Positions 51,635 to 61,200 of a stretch of 64,000 nucleotides of DNA are shown here, piece after piece. The notes beneath the pieces are model-generated. The model did not search any database and was not told where the DNA came from. It worked only from the letters and a program-made list of their open reading frames with translations. This DNA is from Herbaspirillum sp. SJZ106 (GTDB lineage: Bacteria; Pseudomonadota; Gammaproteobacteria; Burkholderiales; Burkholderiaceae_D). The DNA lies in assembly GCF_006715495.1 (NCBI RefSeq), contig NZ_VFNI01000004.1:466815-530814 (forward strand). The letters run 5' to 3'. The number at the start of each line of letters is the position of its first letter. Position 1 is the stretch's first letter. The translations under genes and the position numbers were made by a program.

Positions 51635-51910
51635 AAGCGTAATTAAAACTCAAAACTCTAATCTAAGTTACGGCGTACGCATTTTTAAGAAATAACCGCC
51701 AAACAGACAGCCATAGCCTCGCTCCGGCCTTGCCGCGCCCGACGGTCTTTAGCCATCCAAACAATCCGACCACGCTCCGTGCCGCCCCTATCGTGTCGCG
51801 CAGGATAGGTAGCTGAGTAAAAGCCTCGCCGCTTCACTCCCGCTACTCCTGGGTACAACCAGGCGCGCCCAGAGGGCGCACACGCGTGTGTTTGCAAAGG
51901 GAGAAGCGCT

Positions 51911-52417
51911 ATGTCCGAGCATACCGAGCCTATGGAGTTGAGCCTTCAGTTTATGGCTTGCCGTGCGCAGCTGCGCGATGCAGCCGCACGCATTTTGGGA
52001 TGTCGCCAGCGTGCAGAAGATGTGGTGCAGGACGCCTGGTTCAAGATCGCCGAATTGCCTGAGGATTTCTCCGTTCGCCATCCGAAGGCCTTCCTGCTCC
52101 AGGTCGTACGCAACCTGGCGATCGATCGCCAGCGCCGCATGGCGATCGAGTCCTTCATGTTCGCCGAGGAAGAGGAGGGCATGGACGTCATCTGCCATCA
52201 GGCAACGCCTGAGGGCACAAGCATTTCGCGCCAGGCCCTCGTGAGCGTGGCCCGCGCCTTGTCGACTCTGCCCGAGCGCACGCTGCGGGCCTTCGAACTG
52301 CATCGCCTGGATGGCTATACCCAGCGTGAAGTGGCTGAACGCCTAGGCGTTTCCACCACCCTGGTCAACTTCATGATCCGGGATGCGATGCAATGCTGTC
52401 GCAAGCAAGTCGCCTGA
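51911..52417 (+). CDS. ECF sigma factor, PvdS/OrbS/FecI type (iron starvation)
   Basis: A 168-aa extracytoplasmic-function sigma factor. Region 2 (about 15-85) contains AEDVVQDAWFKIAEL and HPKAFLLQVVRNLAIDRQRR; region 4 (about 110-165) contains LSTLPERTLRAFELHRLDGY and the HTH EVAERLGVSTTLVNFMIRDA. No anti-sigma or FecR gene follows, as for PvdS and OrbS, which are controlled at transcription by Fur. GGGAGAA lies six bases upstream. Its expected promoter type occurs directly downstream before mbtH. Confidence 0.9.
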   Translation: MSEHTEPMELSLQFMACRAQLRDAAARILGCRQRAEDVVQDAWFKIAELPEDFSVRHPKAFLLQVVRNLAIDRQRRMAIESFMFAEEEEGMDVICHQATPEGTSISRQALVSVARALSTLPERTLRAFELHRLDGYTQREVAERLGVSTTLVNFMIRDAMQCCRKQVA

Positions 52418-52457
52418 GGTGCCAAGGCATCCGTGCCGGTCCCAATCCAAGAAACTA

Positions 52458-52482
52458 TAAATTTATGCCGTCGTGGTTCGTC
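52458..52482 (+). promoter_or_regulatory. OrbS/PvdS-type ECF promoter for the siderophore operon
   Basis: TAAAT (52458-52462), 16-bp spacer, CGTC (52479-52482). This equals the PvdS form TAAAT-N16-CGT and the OrbS form TAAA-N17-CGTC. It is 108 bases before the mbtH-like gene and just after the sigma gene stop. Confidence 0.7.
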
Positions 52483-52590
52483 AGAATAAACAAGAGTGAT
52501 TCGCATTTGCATGTTGCAATGTGAATAATTCGCAAACCTGGTGAACGGCCTGAGCACGTTCGCCGCGAATCAAGAAAGATGAGGCGAACG

Positions 52591-52806
52591 ATGAGCTTTG
52601 ATCGTGAAGACGGCGTATTCCGCGTGCTGGTCAATGAGGAAGAGCAGTATTCCCTGTGGCCCGACTACAAGAGCATCCCCGGCGGCTGGCGTGATACCGG
52701 CGTGAGTGGCAGCAAGCAGACCTGCCTGCAGCATATCGAAACGGTGTGGACCGACATGCGTCCGCGCAGCTTGCGCGAATTCATGCAAGGCCAGGGTCAG
52801 GCATGA
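52591..52806 (+). CDS. MbtH-like NRPS accessory protein
   Basis: A 71-aa protein that binds adenylation domains and aids their folding and activity. The family pattern is complete: [21 protein letters not shown], then SIPGGWR and the C-terminal [11 protein letters not shown]. The start at 52591 is preferred over 52579 because GAGG lies upstream and the family begins MSFD. The stop overlaps the thioesterase start (ATGA). It is first in the siderophore operon. Confidence 0.95.
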   Translation: MSFDREDGVFRVLVNEEEQYSLWPDYKSIPGGWRDTGVSGSKQTCLQHIETVWTDMRPRSLREFMQGQGQA

Positions 52807-53561
52807 TCACGCTGTTCTGCCTGCCGTGCGCCGGCGGCAGTGCCAGCATGTACTTTCCCTGGCAGGCCGCGTTGCAAGGCGTGGCGCGACTGCAGGCCAT
52901 CGAGCTGCCCGGCCGTGGCCGTCGCGTCCGCGAGGCGCTGCTGCAAGACTATGGCGTGCTGGTGAATCGGCTGGCCGATGAGCTGGCCGGTGCCGCAGCG
53001 CCATCCTCCGGCTATGTGCTGTTCGGCCACAGCATGGGCGGCCTGCTGGCGCAGGGATTGGCGCGGGCGCTTCCGCAGCGCGGCTGGCCCGCGCCCCGTG
53101 CGCTGATGATATCGGCCTGCGCCGCGCCGCTGGCGCGTGAGTGGATCGCCCCGGATGACTCCGATGCCGCCCTCATCGCGGCCATGCGCCGCCAGGGCGG
53201 CACCCGCGACGAAGTCTTCGACTGCCCCGAACTGCTGGAGCTGGCGCTGCCGGTGCTGCGCGCCGATTACCGCGTATGCGCCAGTTTCCAGGCGCAGCGT
53301 CCGGCCGGTGAAATGGCTGCCTTGCTCGACCTGCCCGTGCATGTCTATGGCGGCGTCAGCGACCCGGTGGGCGCCGCGCCGCTGCAGGCCTGGCAGCGCG
53401 AAACCCACGGCCCCGTCACGCTGGACTGGTTCGATGGCGGCCATTTCTATCTGCAAGCCCGGCAGGACGAGCTGCTGGCCCGCCTGCGGCGCCATCTTCA
53501 GGCGCATGCCAATAATTCCACCCCCGACGCCGATCATGCCGCAGCGCTTGCCCACGCCTGA
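52803..53561 (+). CDS. Type II thioesterase of the NRPS cluster
   Basis: A 252-aa alpha/beta hydrolase that clears misprimed or stalled carrier domains. It shows the nucleophile elbow GHSMGG (Ser77), a family N-terminus [17 protein letters not shown], and the catalytic His in DGGHFYL near residue 217. The start at 52803 overlaps the mbtH stop by 4 bp; the longer upstream frame is inside mbtH. It overlaps the next gene by 26 bp, so translation is coupled. Confidence 0.92.
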   Translation: MITLFCLPCAGGSASMYFPWQAALQGVARLQAIELPGRGRRVREALLQDYGVLVNRLADELAGAAAPSSGYVLFGHSMGGLLAQGLARALPQRGWPAPRALMISACAAPLAREWIAPDDSDAALIAAMRRQGGTRDEVFDCPELLELALPVLRADYRVCASFQAQRPAGEMAALLDLPVHVYGGVSDPVGAAPLQAWQRETHGPVTLDWFDGGHFYLQARQDELLARLRRHLQAHANNSTPDADHAAALAHA

Positions 53562-54219
53562 CGGCATTCCCGCGCAGATCGAACTGTGGCAGGTCGCCTT
53601 CGACCTGGACCATGGCGATGACGCAGGGGATGAGCTTGTGCTGAGCGCGCAGGAGCAGGCCCATGCGCGCCGCTACCGCCGCAGCGACGATGCCCGGCGC
53701 TTTCGCTGCATGCGTGCGTTGCTGCGCCGCCTGCTGGGCGAACGCCTGGGCTGCACTGCGCAAGCGGTGCCGCTGGTGCGCAACGCCCATGGCAAGCCGC
53801 AGCTGGACGGGCCTGGCGGCCTGTCCTTCAATGTCTCGCATGCCGGCGGCATCGGGCTGATCGCCATCGCGCCCGGTCTGGCGCTGGGCATCGATGTCGA
53901 ATGCAGCATCGCTGCCGGGCCCGAAGAGTTGCTCGGCATGGCCAGGCAGGTGCTGAGTCCGCATGAATGGGCGGCATTGCCAGCCCCATTGGACGGGCCG
54001 CAGTTCTTGCGCCACTGGGTCGCCAAGGAAGCCGTGCTCAAGGCGCTGGGCCTGGGTATCGGCGAGCACCTGCAATCCATCGACATCGACCTGGAGACGC
54101 ACCCGCGCTACCAGGTCTTCCACCAGCAGCCGCATTGGCCCGCGCCCGCGCGGCTGCATGCAAGCGCCTTGTCCACCTGGCCCGGCCACGCTGCCGCGCT
54201 GGCCTGGATCGACGCCTGA
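53536..54219 (+). CDS. Sfp-type 4'-phosphopantetheinyl transferase
   Basis: A 227-aa enzyme that attaches phosphopantetheine from CoA to the carrier domains of the NRPS. It has SFNVSHAGGIGLIA, the Mg-binding GIDVE (Asp120, Glu122) and WVAKEAVLKALG (161-172), defining the Sfp/gsp family. The start at 53536 is the first ATG in frame after the domain boundary; upstream codons belong to the thioesterase in another frame. It is a dedicated activating enzyme for the cluster. Confidence 0.92.
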   Translation: MPQRLPTPDGIPAQIELWQVAFDLDHGDDAGDELVLSAQEQAHARRYRRSDDARRFRCMRALLRRLLGERLGCTAQAVPLVRNAHGKPQLDGPGGLSFNVSHAGGIGLIAIAPGLALGIDVECSIAAGPEELLGMARQVLSPHEWAALPAPLDGPQFLRHWVAKEAVLKALGLGIGEHLQSIDIDLETHPRYQVFHQQPHWPAPARLHASALSTWPGHAAALAWIDA

Positions 54220-54234
54220 TTCCGGAGAATCGCC

Positions 54235-55278
54235 TTGATCACCGCTACTACCGCCACCATCGATACCCCCTCCCTGGCGCCGCTGGTCTTCAGCCGCCAT
54301 CCCCGTCCCGACGCCGGCAGGGACGCCTTGCCGGTGCTGCTGCAGCCGCTGCACCCCGGCCAGACGCTGGCCCAGGCCGGGGACGCGCTCTGCGGCCAGA
54401 TCGAGGCGCATCTGCGCAGCGTCGGCGGAGTCTTGTTGCGCGGTTTCGAGGTGCCCAGCGTGGCCGACTTCCAGCAGTTCGCCGCCAGCTTCGGCGATCC
54501 GCTGCTGCGCTACGAATTCGCCTCCACACCGCGTTCCTCGGTGGCCAATGGCATCTATACCTCCACCGAATATCCGGCCCACCAGCACATCCCGCTGCAT
54601 AACGAGCAGGCCTACACGCGTGAATGGCCGATGCGCATCTGGTTCCATTGCGTGACCGCCTCGCCGGCAGGGGGCGAAACCCCGATCGCCGACAGCCGCG
54701 CGATCTATCGCAGGATGCCCGCGGCCATTCGCGAACGCTTCGCCCAGGGTCTGCTCTACGTGCGCCACTACAGCCACGACTTCGACCTGCCATGGCAGGA
54801 CGTCTTCGGCATGGAGACGCGCGCCGAAGTGGAAGCCTTCTGCCGCCGCCAGCATATCGAGTGGCAATGGCTGGACGACGATGGCCTGCGTACGCGCCAG
54901 CGTTGCCAGGGCGTGGAGCGCCACCCGGTCACCGGCGAGATGGTCTGGTTCAACCAGGCGCACCTGTTCCATGCCTCCAACCTGGCGCCGGAAGTGCGCG
55001 CATCGCTGATCGACCTGGTCGGAGAAGAGCAGTTGCCGCGCAACGTCTGCTGGGCCGATGGCAGCGCCATCGACGACGCCATCCTCGACCAGGTGCGGGA
55101 AGTGCTGGCCGCCGAAACAGTGATGTTCCCGTGGCAGCCGGGCGACGTCCTCATGCTCGACAACATGCTGGCGGCCCACGCCAGAACGCCGTTCTCCGGC
55201 CCGCGCAAGGTGGTGGTGGCGATGTCGCGCTCCCATACCAATCTCGACTGCTCTTTCCCCTCGATTACCACGCCATGA
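54235..55278 (+). CDS. SyrP/TauD-like Fe(II)/2-oxoglutarate dioxygenase (putative Asp beta-hydroxylase)
   Basis: A 347-aa non-heme iron oxygenase. The facial triad is visible as H122-N-E124 (IPLHNEQAYTREWP) and the distal His in LAAHARTPF near 314, followed by Arg for 2-oxoglutarate. SyrP-like enzymes hydroxylate carrier-bound Asp at the beta carbon, giving a hydroxycarboxylate iron ligand. No ATG is available; the start is TTG at 54235 after CGGAGAA. The stop overlaps the NRPS start (ATGA). The first NRPS module has an Asp-type code, fitting this role. Confidence 0.87.
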   Translation: MITATTATIDTPSLAPLVFSRHPRPDAGRDALPVLLQPLHPGQTLAQAGDALCGQIEAHLRSVGGVLLRGFEVPSVADFQQFAASFGDPLLRYEFASTPRSSVANGIYTSTEYPAHQHIPLHNEQAYTREWPMRIWFHCVTASPAGGETPIADSRAIYRRMPAAIRERFAQGLLYVRHYSHDFDLPWQDVFGMETRAEVEAFCRRQHIEWQWLDDDGLRTRQRCQGVERHPVTGEMVWFNQAHLFHASNLAPEVRASLIDLVGEEQLPRNVCWADGSAIDDAILDQVREVLAAETVMFPWQPGDVLMLDNMLAAHARTPFSGPRKVVVAMSRSHTNLDCSFPSITTP

Positions 55279-58200
55279 CGATTACCGCAGATTCCCCCGA
55301 CCGCGCCGCTCACATCGTCGCCCGCCTGTTCCAGCTGGCGCAGACGCGCCCGCATGACCTGGCGCTGACCACGGTCAACGCCGAAGGCGAGCGCGCCTTC
55401 ACCTACGCCGAGCTGGCCGACGCCGTGCGCACGCTGGCCGCGCGCCTGCAACAGCGCCATGCACCGGGCGCGCGCGTCTTGCTGCTGCTGGACAACGACC
55501 ATCACTACGTCATCGCCTTCTTCGCCTGCCTGGCCGCGGGCCTGATCGCGGTGCCGCTGCACCGCCCGGAATCGATGCGCCAGCAGCACCTGCAGCGCCT
55601 GGCCGGGATCGCCGACGACGCCGGCGCCACCTGCTGGCTGGTCACCGCCGCCGTGCGCGACGCCTTGCAGGCCGCGGCTGCGCCGCTGGCAGGGCAGGCC
55701 ACGATGCTGGCCGTCGATGCGCCGCAGGCCGGGGAGGGCGTCTTCCGTGAACACGCGATTGCTCCCGCCGACGTCGCCTTCCTGCAATACACCTCTGGCT
55801 CCACCTCGCGCCCCAAGGGCGTGATGGTCACCCACGCCAACCTGATGGCTAACGAAGCCGCCATCGAGGAGCGCCTGGGCGTGCGCAGCGATGATGTGTT
55901 CGTCAGCTGGCTGCCGCTCTACCACGACATGGGCCTCATCGGCGGATTGCTGCAGCCGCTGTACCGCGGCATCCCGGTGGTGCTGATGTCGCCGGCCTTC
56001 TTCCTCGAACGTCCGATGCGCTGGCTGGAAGCCATTGCGCGCCATCGCGGCACCATCAGCGGCGGTCCCGATTTCGCCTATCGGCTGTGCGTGGACCGCA
56101 TCCGCGGCGAGCGTGCGGCGGGGCTGGATCTGTCCTCGTGGCGGGTGGCGTTCTCGGGCGCCGAACCGGTGCGCCACGATACCCTGCAGGAGTTCATCGA
56201 CAGCTTCGGCAAGATCGGCTTTGCCGCCGACGCCGTCTATCCCTGCTATGGCCTGGCCGAATCGACGCTGCTGGTCACCGGCGGCCAGCGCGGCCGGGGC
56301 ATGCAGGTCACAGCGTTCGATGCCGAGGGCTTGCGCCAGGGACGTGCCGATGCCATTGAGGCCATTGATACCATTGATGTCATCGATGCGGCGCCGCAGG
56401 CGGTCCATCTGGTGGCCTGCGGCATCTCGCCTACCGGCCATGCCTTGCGCATTGCCGATCCGGCCACCGGCGCCGCGCTGGCCGACGGCCAGGTCGGCGA
56501 GATCTGGGCCGCGGGCCCCAGCATTGCCGCCGGTTACTGGCGCCGCCCGGACGACAGCGCCCACGCCTTCGTCGAACTGGACGGCCAGCGCTGGCTGCGC
56601 ACCGGCGACCTGGGATTCTGCCGCGCGGGCGCCTTGTTCGTCACCGGCCGCAGCAAGGACATGATCATCGTCCGTGGCCAGAACGTATATCCGCAGGACA
56701 TCGAGCGCGCCATCGAGAGCGAGGTCGAACTGGCCCGCAAGGGCCGCGTGGCGGCTTTCGCCATCCCGCGCCAATGGCATCCGCAGGGCGTGGAAGGCAT
56801 CGGCGTGGCGCTGGAAATCTCGCGCGGCGTGCAAAAGATGGTCGCGCCGCAGCAACTGGTGGAAGCGCTGCAGGAATGCATCGTACAAACCTGCAACGAG
56901 GCCGCCAGCGTCATCGTGCTGCTCAATCCGGGGGCCTTGCCCAAGACCTCCAGCGGCAAGCTGCAACGCAGCGCCTGCCGCGATGGCTGGCGCACGCAGA
57001 GCCTGGATGCCTATGCCATCCAGGCCTTTGGCCGTCTGCAGGGAGGCGCCGGGCAGACGCCTGCCGTCTCTCCAGCGGCCGCTGGCGACAGCCCGGACAC
57101 CGCCGCTCTGCGCACCCTGTGGGAGCGCGTGATGCACACCCCGGCGCTGGCCGGGCAGTCGCATTTCTTCCGCCAGGGCGGCAATTCGCTCAAGGCGGTG
57201 CAGCTGGCGGCGGCCATCGGCGAGCACTGGCAGATCGATTTTCCGGTGCGCCTGATCTTCGAATACCCGCAGCTGGAGCAACTGGCCCAACAGTTGCAGA
57301 CAGTACGCCAGAACGCGCCGCGCCAGGCGCCTGCCGTCATTGCGGCCCTGACCGAGACCCAGCGCCAGGCGGGCCTGCCGCTGTCGCCGGCCCAGCATTC
57401 GCTCTGGACCACCTGGCAGCTCGCCCCCGACAGCCCGGCCTACAACATGCCGGGCATCCTGCATCTGCAAGGCGCGCTGGATGTGGCGGCGCTGCGCCGC
57501 AGCCTCGATGACCTGGTCGCGCGCCATGCCATCCTGCGCACGGTGTATCGCGTGCAGTCCGACGGTATGCCAGTACAACTGGCCCTGCCGGCCCGCCCCG
57601 GCATACTGGAAGTGTTGGGCGACATGTCCGTCGATGCGACGCAGGCGCGCGCATGGCTGGAACAGCGCGCCCGCCTGGCGTTCGCGCTGGCGCAGGAGAT
57701 TCCCTTGCGCGCCTGCCTGGTGCGCATCGATGAACAGCGTCATGCGCTGGGCATCACGCTGCACCACATCGCCGCCGATGGCCAATCCCTGCCGGTATTG
57801 CTGCAAGACCTGTGCGCGCTGTATGCGTCGCATAGCCAGGGCCAGCCACTGCCGGCCGCGCCCGAGTTGCAGTTCAGCGATTACACCGTGTGGCGCCAGC
57901 AACAGCTGGACAGCGCAGAGATCGCGCGCCAGTTCGACTACTGGCGCACCCAGCTGGGCAGCGAGCACGAAGCGCTGCCGCTGCCGGACGGCCGCCGTCA
58001 GGCTTGCTCCGAAGAGGGCCTGCCCGAGGCGCGCCATGCGTTCACGCTGCCGGCCGACATCACACGGGCGCTGCGCGAATTGTGCGCGGCACAGGGCTGC
58101 TCGCTATACATGGGCATGCTGGCCTTGCTGGACCTGGTGCTGTATCGCGCCACCGGTTGCAGCGATCTGCGTGTGGGCGCGCCCATGGCCGAACGCAGCC

Positions 58201-61200
58201 ATCCGCAGACGCGCGCCATGATCGCCTATCTGCTCAACCTGCAGGTGCTGCGCACCCGTCTGGACAGCCGGCTCGGCTTCGACGCCTTGCTGCGCCAGGT
58301 GCGCGAGACGGTGCTGGCGGCGCGCCAGCACCAGGATGTGTCCTTCGACATGGTGGTGCAGGCCCTGCAACCGGAGCGGCAGCCGCATGTGCATCCGCTG
58401 TGCCAGGTCAAGTGCACCGAACGCGAAGCCTTGCCGGTGTGGCAGGCAGGCGCGCTGTCGTTGCAGCTGGAGGAATTGAGCGGGGGCGAGGCCCACTTCG
58501 ATCTGAGCCTGGATTTCAGCCTGGAGGGCGAGGAGCTACGCTGCCTGTTCGCCTACGCCAGCACGCGCTGGACGCAAGAAGAGATCGGCCAGATGGCGGT
58601 CGCCCTGGGCGGATTCGCCGCCCAGGTCTGCGCGGCGCCGGCATTGCCCCTGGGCCGCCTGTCGTGGCCAGCGGCGCCGGCGCCGCTGCTGGCGCCGCCG
58701 GCCGAGTGCGCGGCCATCGACAGTCAGGGCGATGTGATTGCGCTGTGGCTGGCCCATGCCGGGCGCGCACCGCAGGCGCTGGCGGTGGCCGATGAGCGGG
58801 TCAGCCTGAACGCGCAGCAGTTGCGCGCCCAGGTCGAGCAGTTGGCGCGCCGGATGCGCGCGCTGGGTGTGCGCGCCGAAGATCGGGTGGCCATTGCCAG
58901 CGGCCGGCAGGCCGAGTTCGTCGTCGCCGTGCTGGCCTGTCTGCGCGCTGGCGCCTGCTATGTTCCGCTGGACCCACAGTTGCCGGACGAGCGCCTGGCC
59001 TATCAGCTCGCCGACAGCGGCGCCTGCCTGCTGCTGGCCACGCCCGAGGCTGCGCGCCTGCGCAGCTTGCCGGGTGCGCCGGCGCAATACCTGGCGATTC
59101 CCTCGGCCACTGTCAGCGCCGAAGAGCCGACGACGCTACAGGAAGACTGGCCCGCGGCACACCCGCAACAGGCGGCCTATCTGATCTACACGTCCGGCTC
59201 CACCGGTCGCCCCAAGGGCGTGGCGGTGAGCCGTGGCGCGCTGGGCAATTACGTGCAGGCGCTGCTGGCGCGTCTGGCGCTGCCGCCAGGCGTGCGCAGC
59301 ATGGCCATGGCCTCGACGGTGGCGGCCGACCTGGGCCATACCACCTTCTTCGGCGCCCTGTGTTCCGGCCGTGCGCTGCAGCTGCTGCCGGCCGAGGCTG
59401 CCTTCGATCCGGCGCAGTTCGCCGCCTTCATGCAGGAGCGCGCCGTCGATGTGCTCAAGATCGTGCCCAGCCACCTCCAGGCGCTGCTGCAATCTGCGCA
59501 GGCCGCGCAGATCCTGCCGCGCCATACGCTGGTCGTCGGTGGCGAAAGCACCAGCCCGGCCTTGCTGCAACATATCTGCGCGCTGCGCCCGGACTGCCGG
59601 GTGGTTAACCACTATGGCCCGACCGAAACCACGGTGGGCGTGCTCACCCAGTTGCTGGGCGCCGATCAGCCTTTGCCGCTGCCGTTGGGCCAGCCATTGG
59701 CGCAGCTGAGCCTGCAGGTGCTCGATGCCGATCTCAACCCGGTGCCGCGCGGGGCGGCGGGCGAACTGTATATCGGCGGCGCCGGTCTGGCACGCGGCTA
59801 CCACGGCAAGCCGGGCGCCACGGCCGAGCGCTTCATCGCCGATCCGGCCGGCCGCGGCGCGCGCCTGTACCGCAGCGGCGACAAGGTCAGGCTGGATCGC
59901 GCCGGACGGCTGGTCTTCCTGGGCCGTATCGACGATCAGGTCAAGATTCGCGGCTACCGTGTCGAACCGCAGGAAATCGGCGCGGTCCTGCGCACCCAGG
60001 CGGGCGTGAGTGCGGCTGAAGTGCTGGCCGTGCCTGGTCCCGAGGAGCGTCTGCAACTGTGCGCCTATGTGGTCGGCAGCGCCGATCCGGCGGTTCTGCG
60101 CAGCGCCTTGGCGGCACGCCTGCCCGACTACATGGTGCCGGCCCACTTCGTGGCGCTGGCGCAGTTGCCGCTCACGGCCAATGGCAAGATCGACCGCAAG
60201 GCCTTGCCGTTGCCGCAGGAGGGCAGCCAGGGCAGCGCAGAACTGCCCCGGCAGGATAGCCCGCAAGAGGGCGCCGAAAGCGTGATCGCGGCGATCTGGG
60301 AAGAGGTGCTGGGGGTGGCCCAGGTGAGCCGTCATGATAATTTCTTCGCCCTCGGCGGCGATTCCATCCTGACGCTGAAGATCGTTGCGCGCCTGCGCAA
60401 GGCCGGCTGGCGCATCACGCCGCGCCAGCTGATGCAGACGCAGGATCTGGCCGCCGCCGCCGCGCTGGCGGTGCCGCTGGAGGCCCAGGGCAGTGCGCCC
60501 GCCGCCGCACTGGCGGCGGCAGCGGAAGGCCCGCGCCCGTTGCCGCTCACCCCGATCCAGCAATGGTTCTTCCAGCATCACGCGCAGCCGCCGGCCCACT
60601 GGAACCAGAGTGTGCAGCTGGAAGGTCCGGCCGACACCCCGGTCGATCGACTGCGCCATGCCGTCGACCAGTTGGGCCATCTGCATGAGGCGCTGCGCCT
60701 GCGCTTCCGCCGGAGCGATGCCGGTGCCTGGCAGCAAACGGTGGCGCCGCATGCAGGTGAATGCTTCGAGACCCAGCAAGTGGCCGACGCGGCTGCGCAG
60801 CAGGCGGCGATTGCGCGCGCCCAGCGCAGCCTCGATCTGTCGCAGGGGCCGCTGTGGCGGGGGCTGTGGCTCACGCGGCCGCGCCAGTCGCACGGCACGC
60901 TGGTGCTGATCGCGCATCACCTGGTGGTCGATGGCGTGTCATGGCGCATCCTGCTGGAAGATTTGCTGAATCTGCTGCAAGGCGCGGCGCTGCACGAGAG
61001 CAGCAGCGGCTTCGGCGCCTGGGCCAGCGCCGTGGCGGCGGCCCGCCTGAGCACTGCGGAGCAGGCCCACTGGCAAGCACTGGCGTCGACCGGCGACGAG
61101 GATCTGCGCTGCACCCCGGCGCACAGCGTCGGCAAGCGTGCCGACAACACCATCGCCCGCAGCGCGCGCGAAGCCGTGGTGCTGGATCGCGCGAGCACCG

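Larger units (their letters stand above)
51370..51910. other. 541-base region before the iron sigma gene
   Basis: Contains a nested two-stem inverted repeat (51463-51537) and a Fur-box-like site in AT-rich DNA (51612-51634). A short minus-strand ORF (51685-51897) has no family resemblance and is not called. Confidence 0.6.

Noticed and set aside
51685..51897. 70-codon minus-strand ORF upstream of the ECF sigma gene
   Set aside because: No family resemblance, no ribosome site and overlaps the leader of the sigma gene.
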